Shown here: positions 36,346-46,069 of the stretch, piece after piece | How positions within the stretch are numbered: the first letter of the stretch is position 1 | How the letters are laid out: every line of letters starts with the position of its first letter | Assembly: GCA_016929525.1 (NCBI GenBank) | Contig: JAFGIP010000062.1 | Coordinates: forward strand, 48,708-112,707 | Reading direction: 5' to 3' | Source: Bacteroidales bacterium | GTDB lineage: Bacteria; Bacteroidota; Bacteroidia; Bacteroidales; UBA10428 | DNA: 64,000 nucleotides | Program-made: the position numbers and the translations under genes | The notes under the pieces: model-generated | What the model was told of the DNA's origin: nothing | Databases searched by the model: none | What the model saw: only the letters and a program-made list of their open reading frames with translations

Positions 36346-37302
36346 ATGATCGAAAAGTCGATATATTTAGAAGGAATTGATCCGTTAAATCTTTATGGTA
36401 CCAACAACAACCTGCTAAATAAATTAACTTCCCAATTTCCAAAACTACGTATTATTGCACGGGGGCACGAAGTTATGGTAATTGGAGACAAAGCCCAAAT
36501 TAAATTGTTCGAAGAAAAACTGGAACTTATTATTAATTTCTTTCATAAATACAATAAGCTTACTGCAACCGATCTGGAAGACATACTGCAAGACAATAAT
36601 ATACAAATAGAAAAAAGTACGAACGGTTCTCCCGATGTTCTTATTTATGGAAATCACGGCAGGGAAATAAAAGCAAAATCTGTCAATCAGCAGATGCTGG
36701 TCGATGAGTTCGATAATAATGATATGCTCTTTGCTCTTGGTCCTGCCGGTACCGGCAAAACATATACTGCCATTGCTCTTGCAGTTCGTTCGCTCAGGAA
36801 CAAAGAAGTCAGGCGTATTATCCTGTGCCGGCCTGCTGTGGAAGCAGGCGAAAACCTGGGATTTCTGCCCGGTGACCTGAAAGAAAAACTCGATCCTTAT
36901 CTGCAACCCCTTTATGATGCACTCCGCGACATGATCCCTCCAAAAAAGTTACTTACACTCCTTGAAGAAGGTACTATAGAAATAGCACCATTAGCTTATA
37001 TGCGGGGACGAACACTGGATAACGCATTTGTTATTCTCGATGAAGGACAGAATACTACAATAAATCAGATGAAAATGTTCTTAACCCGAATGGGGAAAAA
37101 CGCAAAATTTATTATTACCGGTGACACTACACAGATCGATCTGCCTGTAAAACATAATTCAGGATTATTAAAAGCATTAAATCTTTTAAAAGATATTCCA
37201 GGCATCGGAGTGGTATATTTCGATGTACGTGATGTTGTTCGTCATAAATTAGTTAAGAAAATTATCGAAGCTTACGGAAGTGATCAGAATAATACAGAAT
37301 AG
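36346..37302 (+). CDS. phoH: PhoH-family ATPase
   Basis: The 318-aa protein has an N-terminal KH-like region (about residues 1-100), then a P-loop ATPase: Walker A GPAGTGKTYTA (about 132-142), Walker B NAFVILDEGQNTT and the sensor motif FIITGDTTQIDLP. The stretch AVEAGENLGFLPGDLKEKLDPY is the PhoH signature. PhoH proteins (PhoH2/PhoL type) are linked to RNA metabolism and ribosome biogenesis; the phosphate-starvation role of E. coli phoH cannot be assumed. A TTACTTTG promoter-like box lies about 40 bp upstream. purC follows by 21 bp. Confidence 0.94.
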   Translation: MIEKSIYLEGIDPLNLYGTNNNLLNKLTSQFPKLRIIARGHEVMVIGDKAQIKLFEEKLELIINFFHKYNKLTATDLEDILQDNNIQIEKSTNGSPDVLIYGNHGREIKAKSVNQQMLVDEFDNNDMLFALGPAGTGKTYTAIALAVRSLRNKEVRRIILCRPAVEAGENLGFLPGDLKEKLDPYLQPLYDALRDMIPPKKLLTLLEEGTIEIAPLAYMRGRTLDNAFVILDEGQNTTINQMKMFLTRMGKNAKFIITGDTTQIDLPVKHNSGLLKALNLLKDIPGIGVVYFDVRDVVRHKLVKKIIEAYGSDQNNTE

Positions 37303-37323
37303 TAATATTTAAATTTTTATATA

Positions 37324-38271
37324 ATGCAGGCATTAGCTAAAACCAATTACAGTTTTCCTGAACAAAAAAGTATATATCACGGAAAAGTAAGAGATGTATA
37401 CAATATTAACGATGAATTCCTGGTCATGGTTGTTTCCGACCGTATATCGGCATTCGATGTTGTACTGCCCCGGGGAATTCCTTATAAAGGGCAGGTTTTA
37501 AACCAAATAGCATCTAAGTTCCTTGATGCGACTGCGGATATTGTTCCAAACTGGAAAATCGCATCACCAGATCCGATGGTCACGGTTGGTCATTTTGCAG
37601 AACCGTTTAAAGTAGAAATGGTAATCAGGGGATATCTTACTGGACATGCATGGCGCGAATACCGAGATGGTAAAAGGATTCTTTGCGGCGTACCTTTGCA
37701 GGAAGGAATGAAGGAAAATCAGAATTTTGAAAAACCTATAATAACACCTACTACCAAAGCTGAAGAAGGTCACGACTTAGACATCTCTAAAGAGCATATC
37801 ATTGCGAATAAAATTGTTTCAGAAGAAGATTATAAAAAGCTTGAGAATTATACTTACAAACTTTTCGAACGCGGAACTGAAATTGCTGCCGGCATGGGAC
37901 TTATCCTGGTTGATACAAAATATGAATTCGGTAAAAAAGATGGCAAAATTTACCTGATAGACGAAATCAACACACCAGACTCGTCCAGATATTTTTATAG
38001 CGAAGGTTACCAGGAAAGATTAGATAAAGGAGAACCTCAGAAACAGCTTTCAAAAGAATTTGTAAGACAGTGGCTTATCAGTAACGGATTCCAGGGAAAA
38101 GAAGGCCAAAAGGTACCTGCCATGTCAGATGAATTTGTTTCTGAAATAAGCGACCGGTATATTGAACTTTACGAAAAAATAACCGGGGAGAAATTTCATA
38201 AAGCTAAAACCGAAGATATTGAATCGCGAATTGAAAAAAACGTTCTTTCATTTCTAAATGAAAGATCTTAA
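37324..38271 (+). CDS. purC: Phosphoribosylaminoimidazole-succinocarboxamide (SAICAR) synthase
   Basis: The 315-aa enzyme joins CAIR and aspartate with ATP in purine synthesis. Visible motifs are [11 protein letters not shown] near the N-terminus, [50 protein letters not shown] and [15 protein letters not shown]. The length is that of the longer bacterial type (about 300-315 aa rather than 237 in E. coli). It follows phoH closely and is probably co-transcribed. Confidence 0.96.
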   Translation: MQALAKTNYSFPEQKSIYHGKVRDVYNINDEFLVMVVSDRISAFDVVLPRGIPYKGQVLNQIASKFLDATADIVPNWKIASPDPMVTVGHFAEPFKVEMVIRGYLTGHAWREYRDGKRILCGVPLQEGMKENQNFEKPIITPTTKAEEGHDLDISKEHIIANKIVSEEDYKKLENYTYKLFERGTEIAAGMGLILVDTKYEFGKKDGKIYLIDEINTPDSSRYFYSEGYQERLDKGEPQKQLSKEFVRQWLISNGFQGKEGQKVPAMSDEFVSEISDRYIELYEKITGEKFHKAKTEDIESRIEKNVLSFLNERS

Positions 38272-38347
38272 CATTGTTTTTTACCTATCCGATTAGTATT
38301 TTCCTGAATTAATGATTTATTTAGTCTGGCAATAAAAGATCGTATCC

Positions 38348-40312
38348 ATGCTAAAACCGTTAAGGTTACCAATATTATTTATTGTACTGTTATCGTTTTC
38401 ATTTTTGAGACCGACTGATGCGCAGTTTCAGGCAACAAATGTTGAAAAATCGAACCAAAAGATAGTATTCCAGGGTGTTATATATTACATTCATAAGATA
38501 AAACCTGGTCATACTCTTTATTCTATTGGTAAAGCATACGGAGTAACAGAACAGGATATCAGAAAAGCAAATAATGGCGATAATCTTGACACTCTTTCAG
38601 TAGGACAGGTAATTCGAATACCGGTTGTTTCAGAAAGTCAAAGTCAGGATACCATAACTCAGAATACCATAACTCAGAATACCTCCTTTATTTACCATAC
38701 TGTACAGGCTAAGGAAACTACCTATTCTTTACATAAGAAGTATAATGTTCCCTTAGAGCTTATTTACAGGTATAATCCTGGAACCGATCAGGGTTTGCAA
38801 GTTGGCCAGGTAGTAAAAATTCCAGTAAAAACATCTATAACACAAGTTAATAAACAGCAGCAGGAAAAACAAGATGATTTTATCCATTATCAGGTCAGGC
38901 CCGGAGACACGCTGTACAGTATTGCAAAATACTATAATATACCGGTTGCGGATATAATATACGTAAACGATTTTCTTCGATGGGGGTTAAAAGCCGGACA
39001 AACACTTAAAATACCCACCAGACCTGGTTTGTTCGCAGAATCATTGGGGATTAAACCCGATTCAGTAATGACTATATCAGCTATTGCACAGCTAAGTAAA
39101 TATCAATGCGACTCAATTGCCCTGCTGAATAAAATGAAACCAATCCTTAAAGTGGCACTCTTATTACCATTTCATGCCTCTTATGATTTTGAACAAGATA
39201 CATCTGTACTGGGAGATTCAATTGTTGAAATTGAGAATACAGACAGATCTGTCAAACTAAAAGGACGCGGAGCTGCGGAATTCTATGAAGGATTTCTGTT
39301 AGCGGTTGACTCTCTAAGGAAAAAGGGCATAAGCATTCGTCTTTTGGTTTACGATACCCGGTCTGATACCAATGAAATCAAACAAATTTTAAAAGACCTC
39401 GATATTGTTAATCCTGATCTTATTATCGGTCCTTTATCAACATCAAATTCAAAAATCGTTTCGGAATATTCCAGTTATAATAAGATACCTTTTATACCAC
39501 CGTTAATAAGATCTGATTCATCTGTTAAGCGAAATCCATATTTATTCCAGGTAATGCCGACAAAGCAATATGAAATAAAAGCATTTTCAGAATACTTATC
39601 ACAGTTTAGCGACAGGAATATTATCCTGATATATAAAAAAAGTTTTATACACAGCAGTGAAGCAAATCAGATTAAAAATTCAATTTATTCAAACTTCACA
39701 GGGAGTAATCAATATGATACATTACTTATTAATGAGGTATTTCTAAACGATTCGATGGAGGAAAATATCAGTAAGTTTCTGCTGGAAGATAAACGCAACT
39801 TTGTAATTATACTGCCAACTTACGAACCGGAAGTAAGACAGGTTCTTACGTATTTGCATTCACAATTGAGATTTCTTGATATTGAAATCTTCGGAAGGCC
39901 GGCCTGGCAAAAATATAAAAATGTACAGATCGATCATTATCATGATCTCCAACTCACTTTATATTCACCTTATTTTATTGATTATTCACGGCCGGATGTT
40001 AAAAGATTTATTTCTGTTTGCAGAAAAAAACTTGGATACGAACCATATAAGACTTCATCAAAAGGTACCGGACTGAATTACACATTTATGGGTTATGATA
40101 TTGGTATGTATTTTATTCCTTTTATTAATACATACAGAAGTAATACATGCGACTGTATAACCAACTACCCAAAAAAACTTTTGCTTACCAGCTACCAGTT
40201 TGAGCGTAACCAGGGATTGTCCTGTTTTGAAAACAACAGCATCAATTTTATCAGATATAATAAAGATTTCAGTATTGAAAAGATTGAAATGCCAAATGTC
40301 AGGAATTGGTAG
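38348..40312 (+). CDS. LysM protein with a periplasmic-binding-like domain
   Basis: The 654-aa protein has a signal peptide (about residues 1-26, ending TDAQ) and three LysM modules. These are about 44-92 (YYIHKIKPGHTLYSIGKAYG), 114-160 (HTVQAKETTYSLHKKYNVP) and 180-224 (HYQVRPGDTLYSIAKYYNIP), each ending in QxxKIP-like strands. From about 265 it resembles the branched-chain amino-acid receptor fold (VALLLPFHASYDF, GAAEFYEGFLLAVDSL, PDLIIGPLSTSNSKIVS). LysM should tether it to peptidoglycan. The pairing is seen in Bacteroidota cell-wall proteins; the ligand is unknown. A short 15-bp tandem repeat (38648-38683) encodes DTITQ-NTITQ in a linker. Confidence 0.88.
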   Translation: MLKPLRLPILFIVLLSFSFLRPTDAQFQATNVEKSNQKIVFQGVIYYIHKIKPGHTLYSIGKAYGVTEQDIRKANNGDNLDTLSVGQVIRIPVVSESQSQDTITQNTITQNTSFIYHTVQAKETTYSLHKKYNVPLELIYRYNPGTDQGLQVGQVVKIPVKTSITQVNKQQQEKQDDFIHYQVRPGDTLYSIAKYYNIPVADIIYVNDFLRWGLKAGQTLKIPTRPGLFAESLGIKPDSVMTISAIAQLSKYQCDSIALLNKMKPILKVALLLPFHASYDFEQDTSVLGDSIVEIENTDRSVKLKGRGAAEFYEGFLLAVDSLRKKGISIRLLVYDTRSDTNEIKQILKDLDIVNPDLIIGPLSTSNSKIVSEYSSYNKIPFIPPLIRSDSSVKRNPYLFQVMPTKQYEIKAFSEYLSQFSDRNIILIYKKSFIHSSEANQIKNSIYSNFTGSNQYDTLLINEVFLNDSMEENISKFLLEDKRNFVIILPTYEPEVRQVLTYLHSQLRFLDIEIFGRPAWQKYKNVQIDHYHDLQLTLYSPYFIDYSRPDVKRFISVCRKKLGYEPYKTSSKGTGLNYTFMGYDIGMYFIPFINTYRSNTCDCITNYPKKLLLTSYQFERNQGLSCFENNSINFIRYNKDFSIEKIEMPNVRNW

Positions 40313-40357
40313 AATTGTTTTCGTATACGGAGCAAATGACTTACTCCTAAATCCGCA

Positions 40358-40849
40358 TTAGAAAACCTGGTTGTTATACAAAATAATTGCTACTATAAAA
40401 AGTAAACTAAACATCCCCAGTGAAAACACCATCGCCCTGTAAATCCTTTGATGCTTTTGCTTTGTTCTATAAGACTTCACCAATTTATCTATCCTGCTAA
40501 CAAGCCTTTCAAGTCCCTTTTTACTTTTTACAATATAATCGTATGCACCTCCGCGAATTGCACTAACTGCATTTTCCAGATCTGTATTGGACGAAAGAAA
40601 TATGAATCGGGTATCTTTAAATTTTTCACCATGAGCAAGCATTAACTGCATGCCCGTCATTCTTCCCTTTCCAAAACTGTTTTCCAGAATAAGAATATCC
40701 GGTGCAATCCTGTTTTGAAAAAATTTATCTATACTCTCGAAACAATATACATTCCGGTAATTCAGTGCCAATAAACAATTCTTAACAATTTTGCGATAAA
40801 CAGTACTATTATCTGCGATATATATTAAAGGATTGGCCAGACTTCTCAC
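40358..40849 (-). CDS. Membrane-anchored degenerate receiver (response-regulator-like) protein
   Basis: This 163-aa product is a receiver domain with a C-terminal membrane helix (about residues 139-159, AMVFSLGMFSLLFIVAIILYN). The acidic pair is reduced to Asp13-Asn14 (IYIADNS). The phosphoacceptor position is Glu56 in PDILILENSFG where family members have Asp. Ser86 and Lys108 (GAYDYIVKSK) are kept. Asp-to-Glu at this site often mimics the phosphorylated state, so it may be a constitutive scaffold or titration partner. No DNA-binding output is present. It converges on the LysM gene and is not next to a kinase. Confidence 0.85.
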   Translation of the reverse strand: MRSLANPLIYIADNSTVYRKIVKNCLLALNYRNVYCFESIDKFFQNRIAPDILILENSFGKGRMTGMQLMLAHGEKFKDTRFIFLSSNTDLENAVSAIRGGAYDYIVKSKKGLERLVSRIDKLVKSYRTKQKHQRIYRAMVFSLGMFSLLFIVAIILYNNQVF

Positions 40850-41004
40850 TTTTTGTTCAATAAATTATTGCTACAAATATAAATGTTACGGACTGCCGGA
40901 CTGTTTACGAAAGCTTGTATTTGACCAATACAGGTTTTGAGGGTATTAATGGCAAATATTCAACTATAACTGAAAAGAATGTATTTTTTACTTTAAAGTG
41001 ATAT

Positions 41005-41742
41005 TTATATCAGATCTGCAGCCTTTGAATCTAAGTACCAGTCAGTTACTCCATTATTCGACTTTATATATGATGCCGGATACTTTTTGTAAGGTCCTTC
41101 ATTATTTAGAATATTCTTCACAACATTCTTTTTATGATCGCCTGTAACGATGAAAGTAATGCGTTTAGCATTATTGAGTATAATACCGGTCAGCGTTACT
41201 CTTTTCTGTTTGCTTTCAGGATTTTCTGATACTTCACAGATCTTTTCGGAATTAATTAATTTTATCTGATCAGGAAAAATTGAAGCTATATGCCCGTCTG
41301 TTCCCACACCGAGGAATACCCAGTCAAAAGAAGGTATTCCACTCTTTGTATTTACCATCTGGCGCACAAGTTGCGAATATCTTTCTGATTCATTATATGG
41401 ATCATTCTCACCATTAATTCTGTGAATATTCTTTTCAGGAATATCAATGGTACTTAGAAATACTTCAGAAGCCCTTCCATAATTACTATCTTCGTGTGAG
41501 GTAGGCACACAGCGTTCATCACCCCAGAAAAAATGAATGCGTTTCCAGTCTATTTTATTTAGTTTTTGGCCGTTATACTCAGCAAGTTTCGTAAAGAACA
41601 GTAAAGGCGTATTGCCGCCGGACAGTGCAACATTCAAAGAATTGTGCGAGTTAAATAACTGATTAACATAACGGTAAAATTCTTCCGACAACGATGTTGC
41701 CATTATCTCCGGTTCTGTGAAAATTCTTATGTCAGGTTTCAT
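41005..41742 (-). CDS. pgl: 6-phosphogluconolactonase
   Basis: The 245-aa NagB/RpiA-fold enzyme hydrolyses 6-phosphogluconolactone in the oxidative pentose phosphate pathway. It has LNVALSGGNTPLLFFTKLAE, HFFWGDERCVPTSHEDSNYGRA and WVFLGVGTDGHIASIFP, the last holding the catalytic His of the Pgl branch. Glucosamine-6-phosphate deaminase, a relative, would differ around the ATP-like loop. Neither zwf nor gnd, its usual partners, is in the window; they may lie beyond the permease or elsewhere. Confidence 0.93.
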   Translation of the reverse strand: MKPDIRIFTEPEIMATSLSEEFYRYVNQLFNSHNSLNVALSGGNTPLLFFTKLAEYNGQKLNKIDWKRIHFFWGDERCVPTSHEDSNYGRASEVFLSTIDIPEKNIHRINGENDPYNESERYSQLVRQMVNTKSGIPSFDWVFLGVGTDGHIASIFPDQIKLINSEKICEVSENPESKQKRVTLTGIILNNAKRITFIVTGDHKKNVVKNILNNEGPYKKYPASYIKSNNGVTDWYLDSKAADLI

Positions 41743-41846
41743 GATTCAAGAATTTATATTTCACAATTTATTCGCCTTTTATTTTTAATTAAGAATTAGC
41801 CAGTGAACAGGTATCTCTCTAATTAGTTAAAATATTTTTCCTAAAA

Positions 41847-44063
41847 TTAATTAATTTCTCTTAGTTGTGATGCATTCACAAAAAGTACATCTCCAATTTC
41901 ATCATAGCCGTAAAAAGTATCGGGGTCGTGTTTGATTTGCTCTTCTCTGAAACCAACCACCGTTAGTCCGGCATCTTTAGATCTTTCACATATAGTATTC
42001 TTTGGGCTTTTAGCAGGATCCAGTTCAATTATTTCGATATTCTTGGGTGAAATTGGCAGCCTTCCGCTATGTATTATTTCAATGAGATTTTCTCTGCTTT
42101 TATCTATTTTGATTTTCGGTGCAATTTCAAAAATCTTTATTTTGCCTTTTCTCCAATCAGGGTGTCCCAATATTATATAACTCAGTAGAATCATCAATTT
42201 TGAATTTTCGAAATCTATGCTCCTTATCCAAACATGAATCCCGTTTTTGTGATTGATTTTATGACTGGTATACGAAAGAATACAAATATCCATTCTAGCT
42301 GCTTTTGCCAGGCCGATGTTTTGCATAATGGGTTGAACTTTATCCGGCTCCGATTTATCAAATTCAAAAAGAATCATATTATTTGGCATCCCCGATATAC
42401 CCGGAAGCTGAACAGTTTGGGCAATAGCCGATGTATACGATGGAGAAATCAAGGTGTCCAGGTATGCATTATTATCATCATCTGCAATATCGATAAGTCT
42501 GTCTAATAATTGTTCTGCATTTTTATTTGAAGCAGTTGAAAAATAGTCTTCTATAAGATGGATATAGGTTCCGAATCCATATCGGTCAGAAATCCAACCC
42601 AGTAATTGTAATGCCTTGTCATTTTCGAAAGTACTTTGCGCAATACATATAACGGAAGGTCTCCACTTGGTTACAGTGCTTTCTTTTTTCTTTTTTTGCA
42701 TATACACCTGAATATTCCTGCTTAACTGAAAAATTGCTCCCTGAAAAATAGAAGCCATTCCTCCCCGGTCCTGATGCAGGTAACTTATAATGATATATAG
42801 TAATATCATTACAATAATTGCCATCATCGCATAATAAGGCTGCATTTTAAACATCAGCCATGTGCAAAAAATAAAACCGGTAAGTGATATGTACCATCTT
42901 GATCTAAATACCGGTCTGTATGACGGGTCTGCACCAAAATGATATAAAAACGATATCAGGCATATAGATCCATAGGTAACCATGAAGAACATAGAAATTA
43001 TCTGAGCAACAAAATTTACCCCTCCAATAAACACAAACACCATTGCTATGATACTTGTGAGAAGTGTTGCATTGTATGGCTCATTTGTATTCCCCTTACC
43101 ACGTGCCATTATCCTGTTTATGCCTTTTAACGGTATCGATTTATCAGCAGCCAGGGCCTGAAGTGTTCTTGGAGCTACCATTATTGAACCCAGTGCCGAT
43201 GAAATAGTTGAAGCTGCAAGTCCAACAGGAATAATAATTGTCCCGCCAATAGCTATTCTACTCATTATTAACTGATCGCTGACCAAATCATCAGAAGAGG
43301 CTGATATAGCCAGTTTATAAGCTATGAAACCATATATTATCATTCCAAGTGTGGTTGCCATTGTTGTTCCCAGGGGGATTGATTTGCTGGGGTTTTTCAG
43401 GTCGCCGCTTAAACCAACACCAGCGGTCATACCTGTAAACGCCGGAAATATTATGGCAAATACTATAAAGAAAGAATTTTCAATATTTCCATTTCTGAAT
43501 GATAACAGGTTACTTGGGTATACCTCACTATAACTTGTACCGCCCAAAAAGAACAGAGTAATAGAAATGGCTAATATGGTCACAACAATATATAATGCTT
43601 TAACACCTATATTAGCACCACGCCTAAGCATTAGTACGGATAAAAACAGCATACTGGGAACGCTGACAATTCTTCTCGCCCATTCTGCAGGCAAATCCAG
43701 TTTATCAAGCAAAGGTGAAAAAGCTTCGGTAAAAGCAATGACATAAAATGCTACACTTATTGCCTGCGAAAAATACAAGGCCATTCCGATTGTAGCACCG
43801 ATATTTAGACCGAATGAACGGCTAATAATAAAATATTCACCCCCTCCTTCCACCCGCTGATTTGTTGCGAGCTCAGAAATTGCCAGAGCAGTAGGAATAG
43901 TGACAATATGACCAACCAGTATAATACCAAGAGTGCCCATAAATCCAACCATGCCCACAGCATAACCAAAGCGAAGAAATAATATAGCACCCAATATTGT
44001 GGAGATAGCCGTGAAAAATACCGGAGCAGTCCCAAAACTTTTTGTATTTGTTGAAATTGCCAT
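41847..44063 (-). CDS. SLC12-like cation-chloride cotransporter / APC permease
   Basis: The 738-aa protein has about 12 membrane helices in its first 460 residues, starting TAISTILGAILFLRFGYAVGMVGFMGTL, where GAILFLRFGYxVG is the first helix signature of SLC12-type carriers. The motif FPAFTGMTAGVGLSGDLKNPSKSIPLGT is also typical of that group. A cytosolic C-terminal region (about 465-738) resembles the SLC12 regulatory domain. It probably moves Na+, K+ and Cl- or amino acids; the ions cannot be fixed from sequence. It is unpaired with any regulator. Confidence 0.85.
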   Translation of the reverse strand: MAISTNTKSFGTAPVFFTAISTILGAILFLRFGYAVGMVGFMGTLGIILVGHIVTIPTALAISELATNQRVEGGGEYFIISRSFGLNIGATIGMALYFSQAISVAFYVIAFTEAFSPLLDKLDLPAEWARRIVSVPSMLFLSVLMLRRGANIGVKALYIVVTILAISITLFFLGGTSYSEVYPSNLLSFRNGNIENSFFIVFAIIFPAFTGMTAGVGLSGDLKNPSKSIPLGTTMATTLGMIIYGFIAYKLAISASSDDLVSDQLIMSRIAIGGTIIIPVGLAASTISSALGSIMVAPRTLQALAADKSIPLKGINRIMARGKGNTNEPYNATLLTSIIAMVFVFIGGVNFVAQIISMFFMVTYGSICLISFLYHFGADPSYRPVFRSRWYISLTGFIFCTWLMFKMQPYYAMMAIIVMILLYIIISYLHQDRGGMASIFQGAIFQLSRNIQVYMQKKKKESTVTKWRPSVICIAQSTFENDKALQLLGWISDRYGFGTYIHLIEDYFSTASNKNAEQLLDRLIDIADDDNNAYLDTLISPSYTSAIAQTVQLPGISGMPNNMILFEFDKSEPDKVQPIMQNIGLAKAARMDICILSYTSHKINHKNGIHVWIRSIDFENSKLMILLSYIILGHPDWRKGKIKIFEIAPKIKIDKSRENLIEIIHSGRLPISPKNIEIIELDPAKSPKNTICERSKDAGLTVVGFREEQIKHDPDTFYGYDEIGDVLFVNASQLREIN

Positions 44064-44168
44064 ACCGACTTTTTGATGTTATTAAAGCTAATATATTAAA
44101 TAGAATATCTTTTAAGGCAATACAATTACATTTTTGTATTTTTATTCCGAAATGAATTTAACAATTTT

Positions 44169-45635
44169 GTGACTGTGCTTGATATTTCCCGAACAAAAAT
44201 TGCATTATCATATTGTATTGCTGCAATACTTTTTTGCAGCAACATATTATCGCAGAATGATGATACTATTCTGACCGGCACCGATACAATATCAGTTGCT
44301 TTGGATACATCCGATTATATCCTGGGCAACCTTGATTATAACCTTATGATAAGCGCTGAAAAAGGTTATAAAGACGAAGTGCTGAGGTTATTGAATCTGG
44401 GAGCCAGTGTTAATTCCATGACCATCGATGGTGTTACTCCCCTGATGTATGCTGTTCAGGGTGGCGATGCATTGACTTGTAAAACACTATTACTCAATGG
44501 TGCCGATCCTGACCTAAAGGCAGATAATGGTATACCTGCATTAATTGCCGCGGTTTTATCAGGGAACAGAGATGTTGTTGAAGTTCTTATACGTAACGGA
44601 GCAGATATAAATATCCGGGATAATAACGGTTCAACCCCGCTCATTCACGCTTCTGCCTTGAATTTTCCTTTAATTACTGATATGTTACTGTATTACAATG
44701 CAGATTCTGAGTTGAAAGATTATTACGGAAATACTGCATTGATAGCTGCATCGTATTACGGTAATACAGATATAGTTGACATTCTCCTTAAAAATGGTTC
44801 CGCTCCTGAAACAAAAGACAATTATGGGTTTACTGCATTGCATTGTGCTGCACAAAATGGTTATTTAGAAACAACCAGGTTGCTTATTGAAAAAGGAAGC
44901 AGTCCGAATAGAAAAAATGAGGCAGGTTATTCTTGCCTTTCTGTTGCTGTTCTTAACAATCAAAAAGAAATAACCGAATTACTGATTGAAAAAAATGCAG
45001 ACGTAAATTCCAAAATCTCTTCATCAATGCGACCACTGAATATTGCAATTTCTAATAAAAACGATTCAATAAGCAGCCTGCTGAAAGAACATGGAGGTAA
45101 AAGAAGCAGAAATATTGCATGGCAATATGGCTCTGTCAATTTCCTGTTTAGTGGAAGTGCAGATGGTTTTATTATAGGAGGAGGCATCGGACTGCATGAT
45201 ACCCGCTATGGGCTTTCAACAAGTCTTGGCTATGCCACCCGGCTGTTTGCTACAGAAGTTCTTGAATCAGCAGGTGAACAGAATTATTATCAATTTTGGG
45301 AAAGAAGATCTTATTTCTATCTTGATTTGAATGAAAGAATTACTCTCCTGAAAATGAAAAAGCAAAATTCTGTTGGTTTAATGCTGGGCGGACAAGTTTT
45401 ATATACATACGGAAGTTACAGAGGATCTGAACAAAAACCCGATAATAAATTTTTATTATCACCACAGGTAGCACCTTATATTAAACTTCACTCTGCAGTG
45501 TTTGCATTTCGATATGAATATGTCAATTTCAATGTTGAAAAGGTATCTCCTAACCGATTCAACTTTCTTATACAATTTTTAATTCCGGGGAAGCAAATAA
45601 AAACACCTGCAAGAAAAGAGATATGGTATCAATAA
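44169..45635 (+). CDS. Ankyrin-repeat protein with C-terminal outer-membrane barrel-like domain
   Basis: The 488-aa product starts with GTG at 44169 (an ATG 18 bp upstream meets a stop). It has a signal peptide (about residues 7-28), seven or so ankyrin repeats (about 50-320; e.g. DGVTPLMYAVQGGDALTCKT, NYGFTALHCAAQNGYLETT) and then about 150 residues of alternating strands with aromatic girdles (SVNFLFSGSADGFIIGGGIG to FNFLIQFLIPG), looking like a beta barrel or porin-like end. Ankyrin repeats bind proteins, here probably in the periplasm. The end overlaps the next gene by 13 bp. Confidence 0.8.
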   Translation: MTVLDISRTKIALSYCIAAILFCSNILSQNDDTILTGTDTISVALDTSDYILGNLDYNLMISAEKGYKDEVLRLLNLGASVNSMTIDGVTPLMYAVQGGDALTCKTLLLNGADPDLKADNGIPALIAAVLSGNRDVVEVLIRNGADINIRDNNGSTPLIHASALNFPLITDMLLYYNADSELKDYYGNTALIAASYYGNTDIVDILLKNGSAPETKDNYGFTALHCAAQNGYLETTRLLIEKGSSPNRKNEAGYSCLSVAVLNNQKEITELLIEKNADVNSKISSSMRPLNIAISNKNDSISSLLKEHGGKRSRNIAWQYGSVNFLFSGSADGFIIGGGIGLHDTRYGLSTSLGYATRLFATEVLESAGEQNYYQFWERRSYFYLDLNERITLLKMKKQNSVGLMLGGQVLYTYGSYRGSEQKPDNKFLLSPQVAPYIKLHSAVFAFRYEYVNFNVEKVSPNRFNFLIQFLIPGKQIKTPARKEIWYQ

Positions 45636-46060
45636 ATAAATTACGATTTATATCATTTGGATTGATGGTATACCTGTGTTTTACAGCATGCGAAGAGAAA
45701 TTATTCACCGGTAATGTTGATTGTAATGAATGTTACTATCCAAAACCTGATTCGGTTGATCTTGTCATTTACTGGTCGCACTCCGATGAATTTCCTGAAA
45801 TACCAGTACTTCTTTATATCGATAACATTGATGATGGTGAGTTCATAGATACTTTTTTCGTATTTAACTCCAGTCCGGCATATATTTGGGTAAAGGCCGA
45901 CAGGAGATATGCTGCCAAAGCCATTTATTCAAATAACGAAAGAACAGTTTATGCAATTGATGGTACCAACCAAAAACTAAAACGGGTTTCGGGTGTTTGC
46001 GAAGAAGATGAATGCTGGGTTATTGAAAATGAAGAATTATTTCTGGAACTCGCTTATTAA
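45623..46060 (+). CDS. Small lipoprotein, function unknown
   Basis: This 145-aa protein has a signal sequence with a lipobox-like site, MVYLCFTAC at about residues 15-23, then EEKLFTGNVDCNECYYP and further Cys residues in GVCEEDECWVI, so disulfides are plausible. It begins inside the last codons of the ankyrin-barrel gene and is therefore translationally coupled to it; the two may act as an outer-membrane protein and partner lipoprotein. I do not recognise a family. Confidence 0.75.
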   Translation: MVSINKLRFISFGLMVYLCFTACEEKLFTGNVDCNECYYPKPDSVDLVIYWSHSDEFPEIPVLLYIDNIDDGEFIDTFFVFNSSPAYIWVKADRRYAAKAIYSNNERTVYAIDGTNQKLKRVSGVCEEDECWVIENEELFLELAY

Positions 46061-46069
46061 ATAAAATTA

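Noticed and set aside
36445..36906. A 153-codon reverse frame inside phoH
   Set aside because: It is fully antisense to a strongly conserved ATPase gene and shows no recognisable domain.
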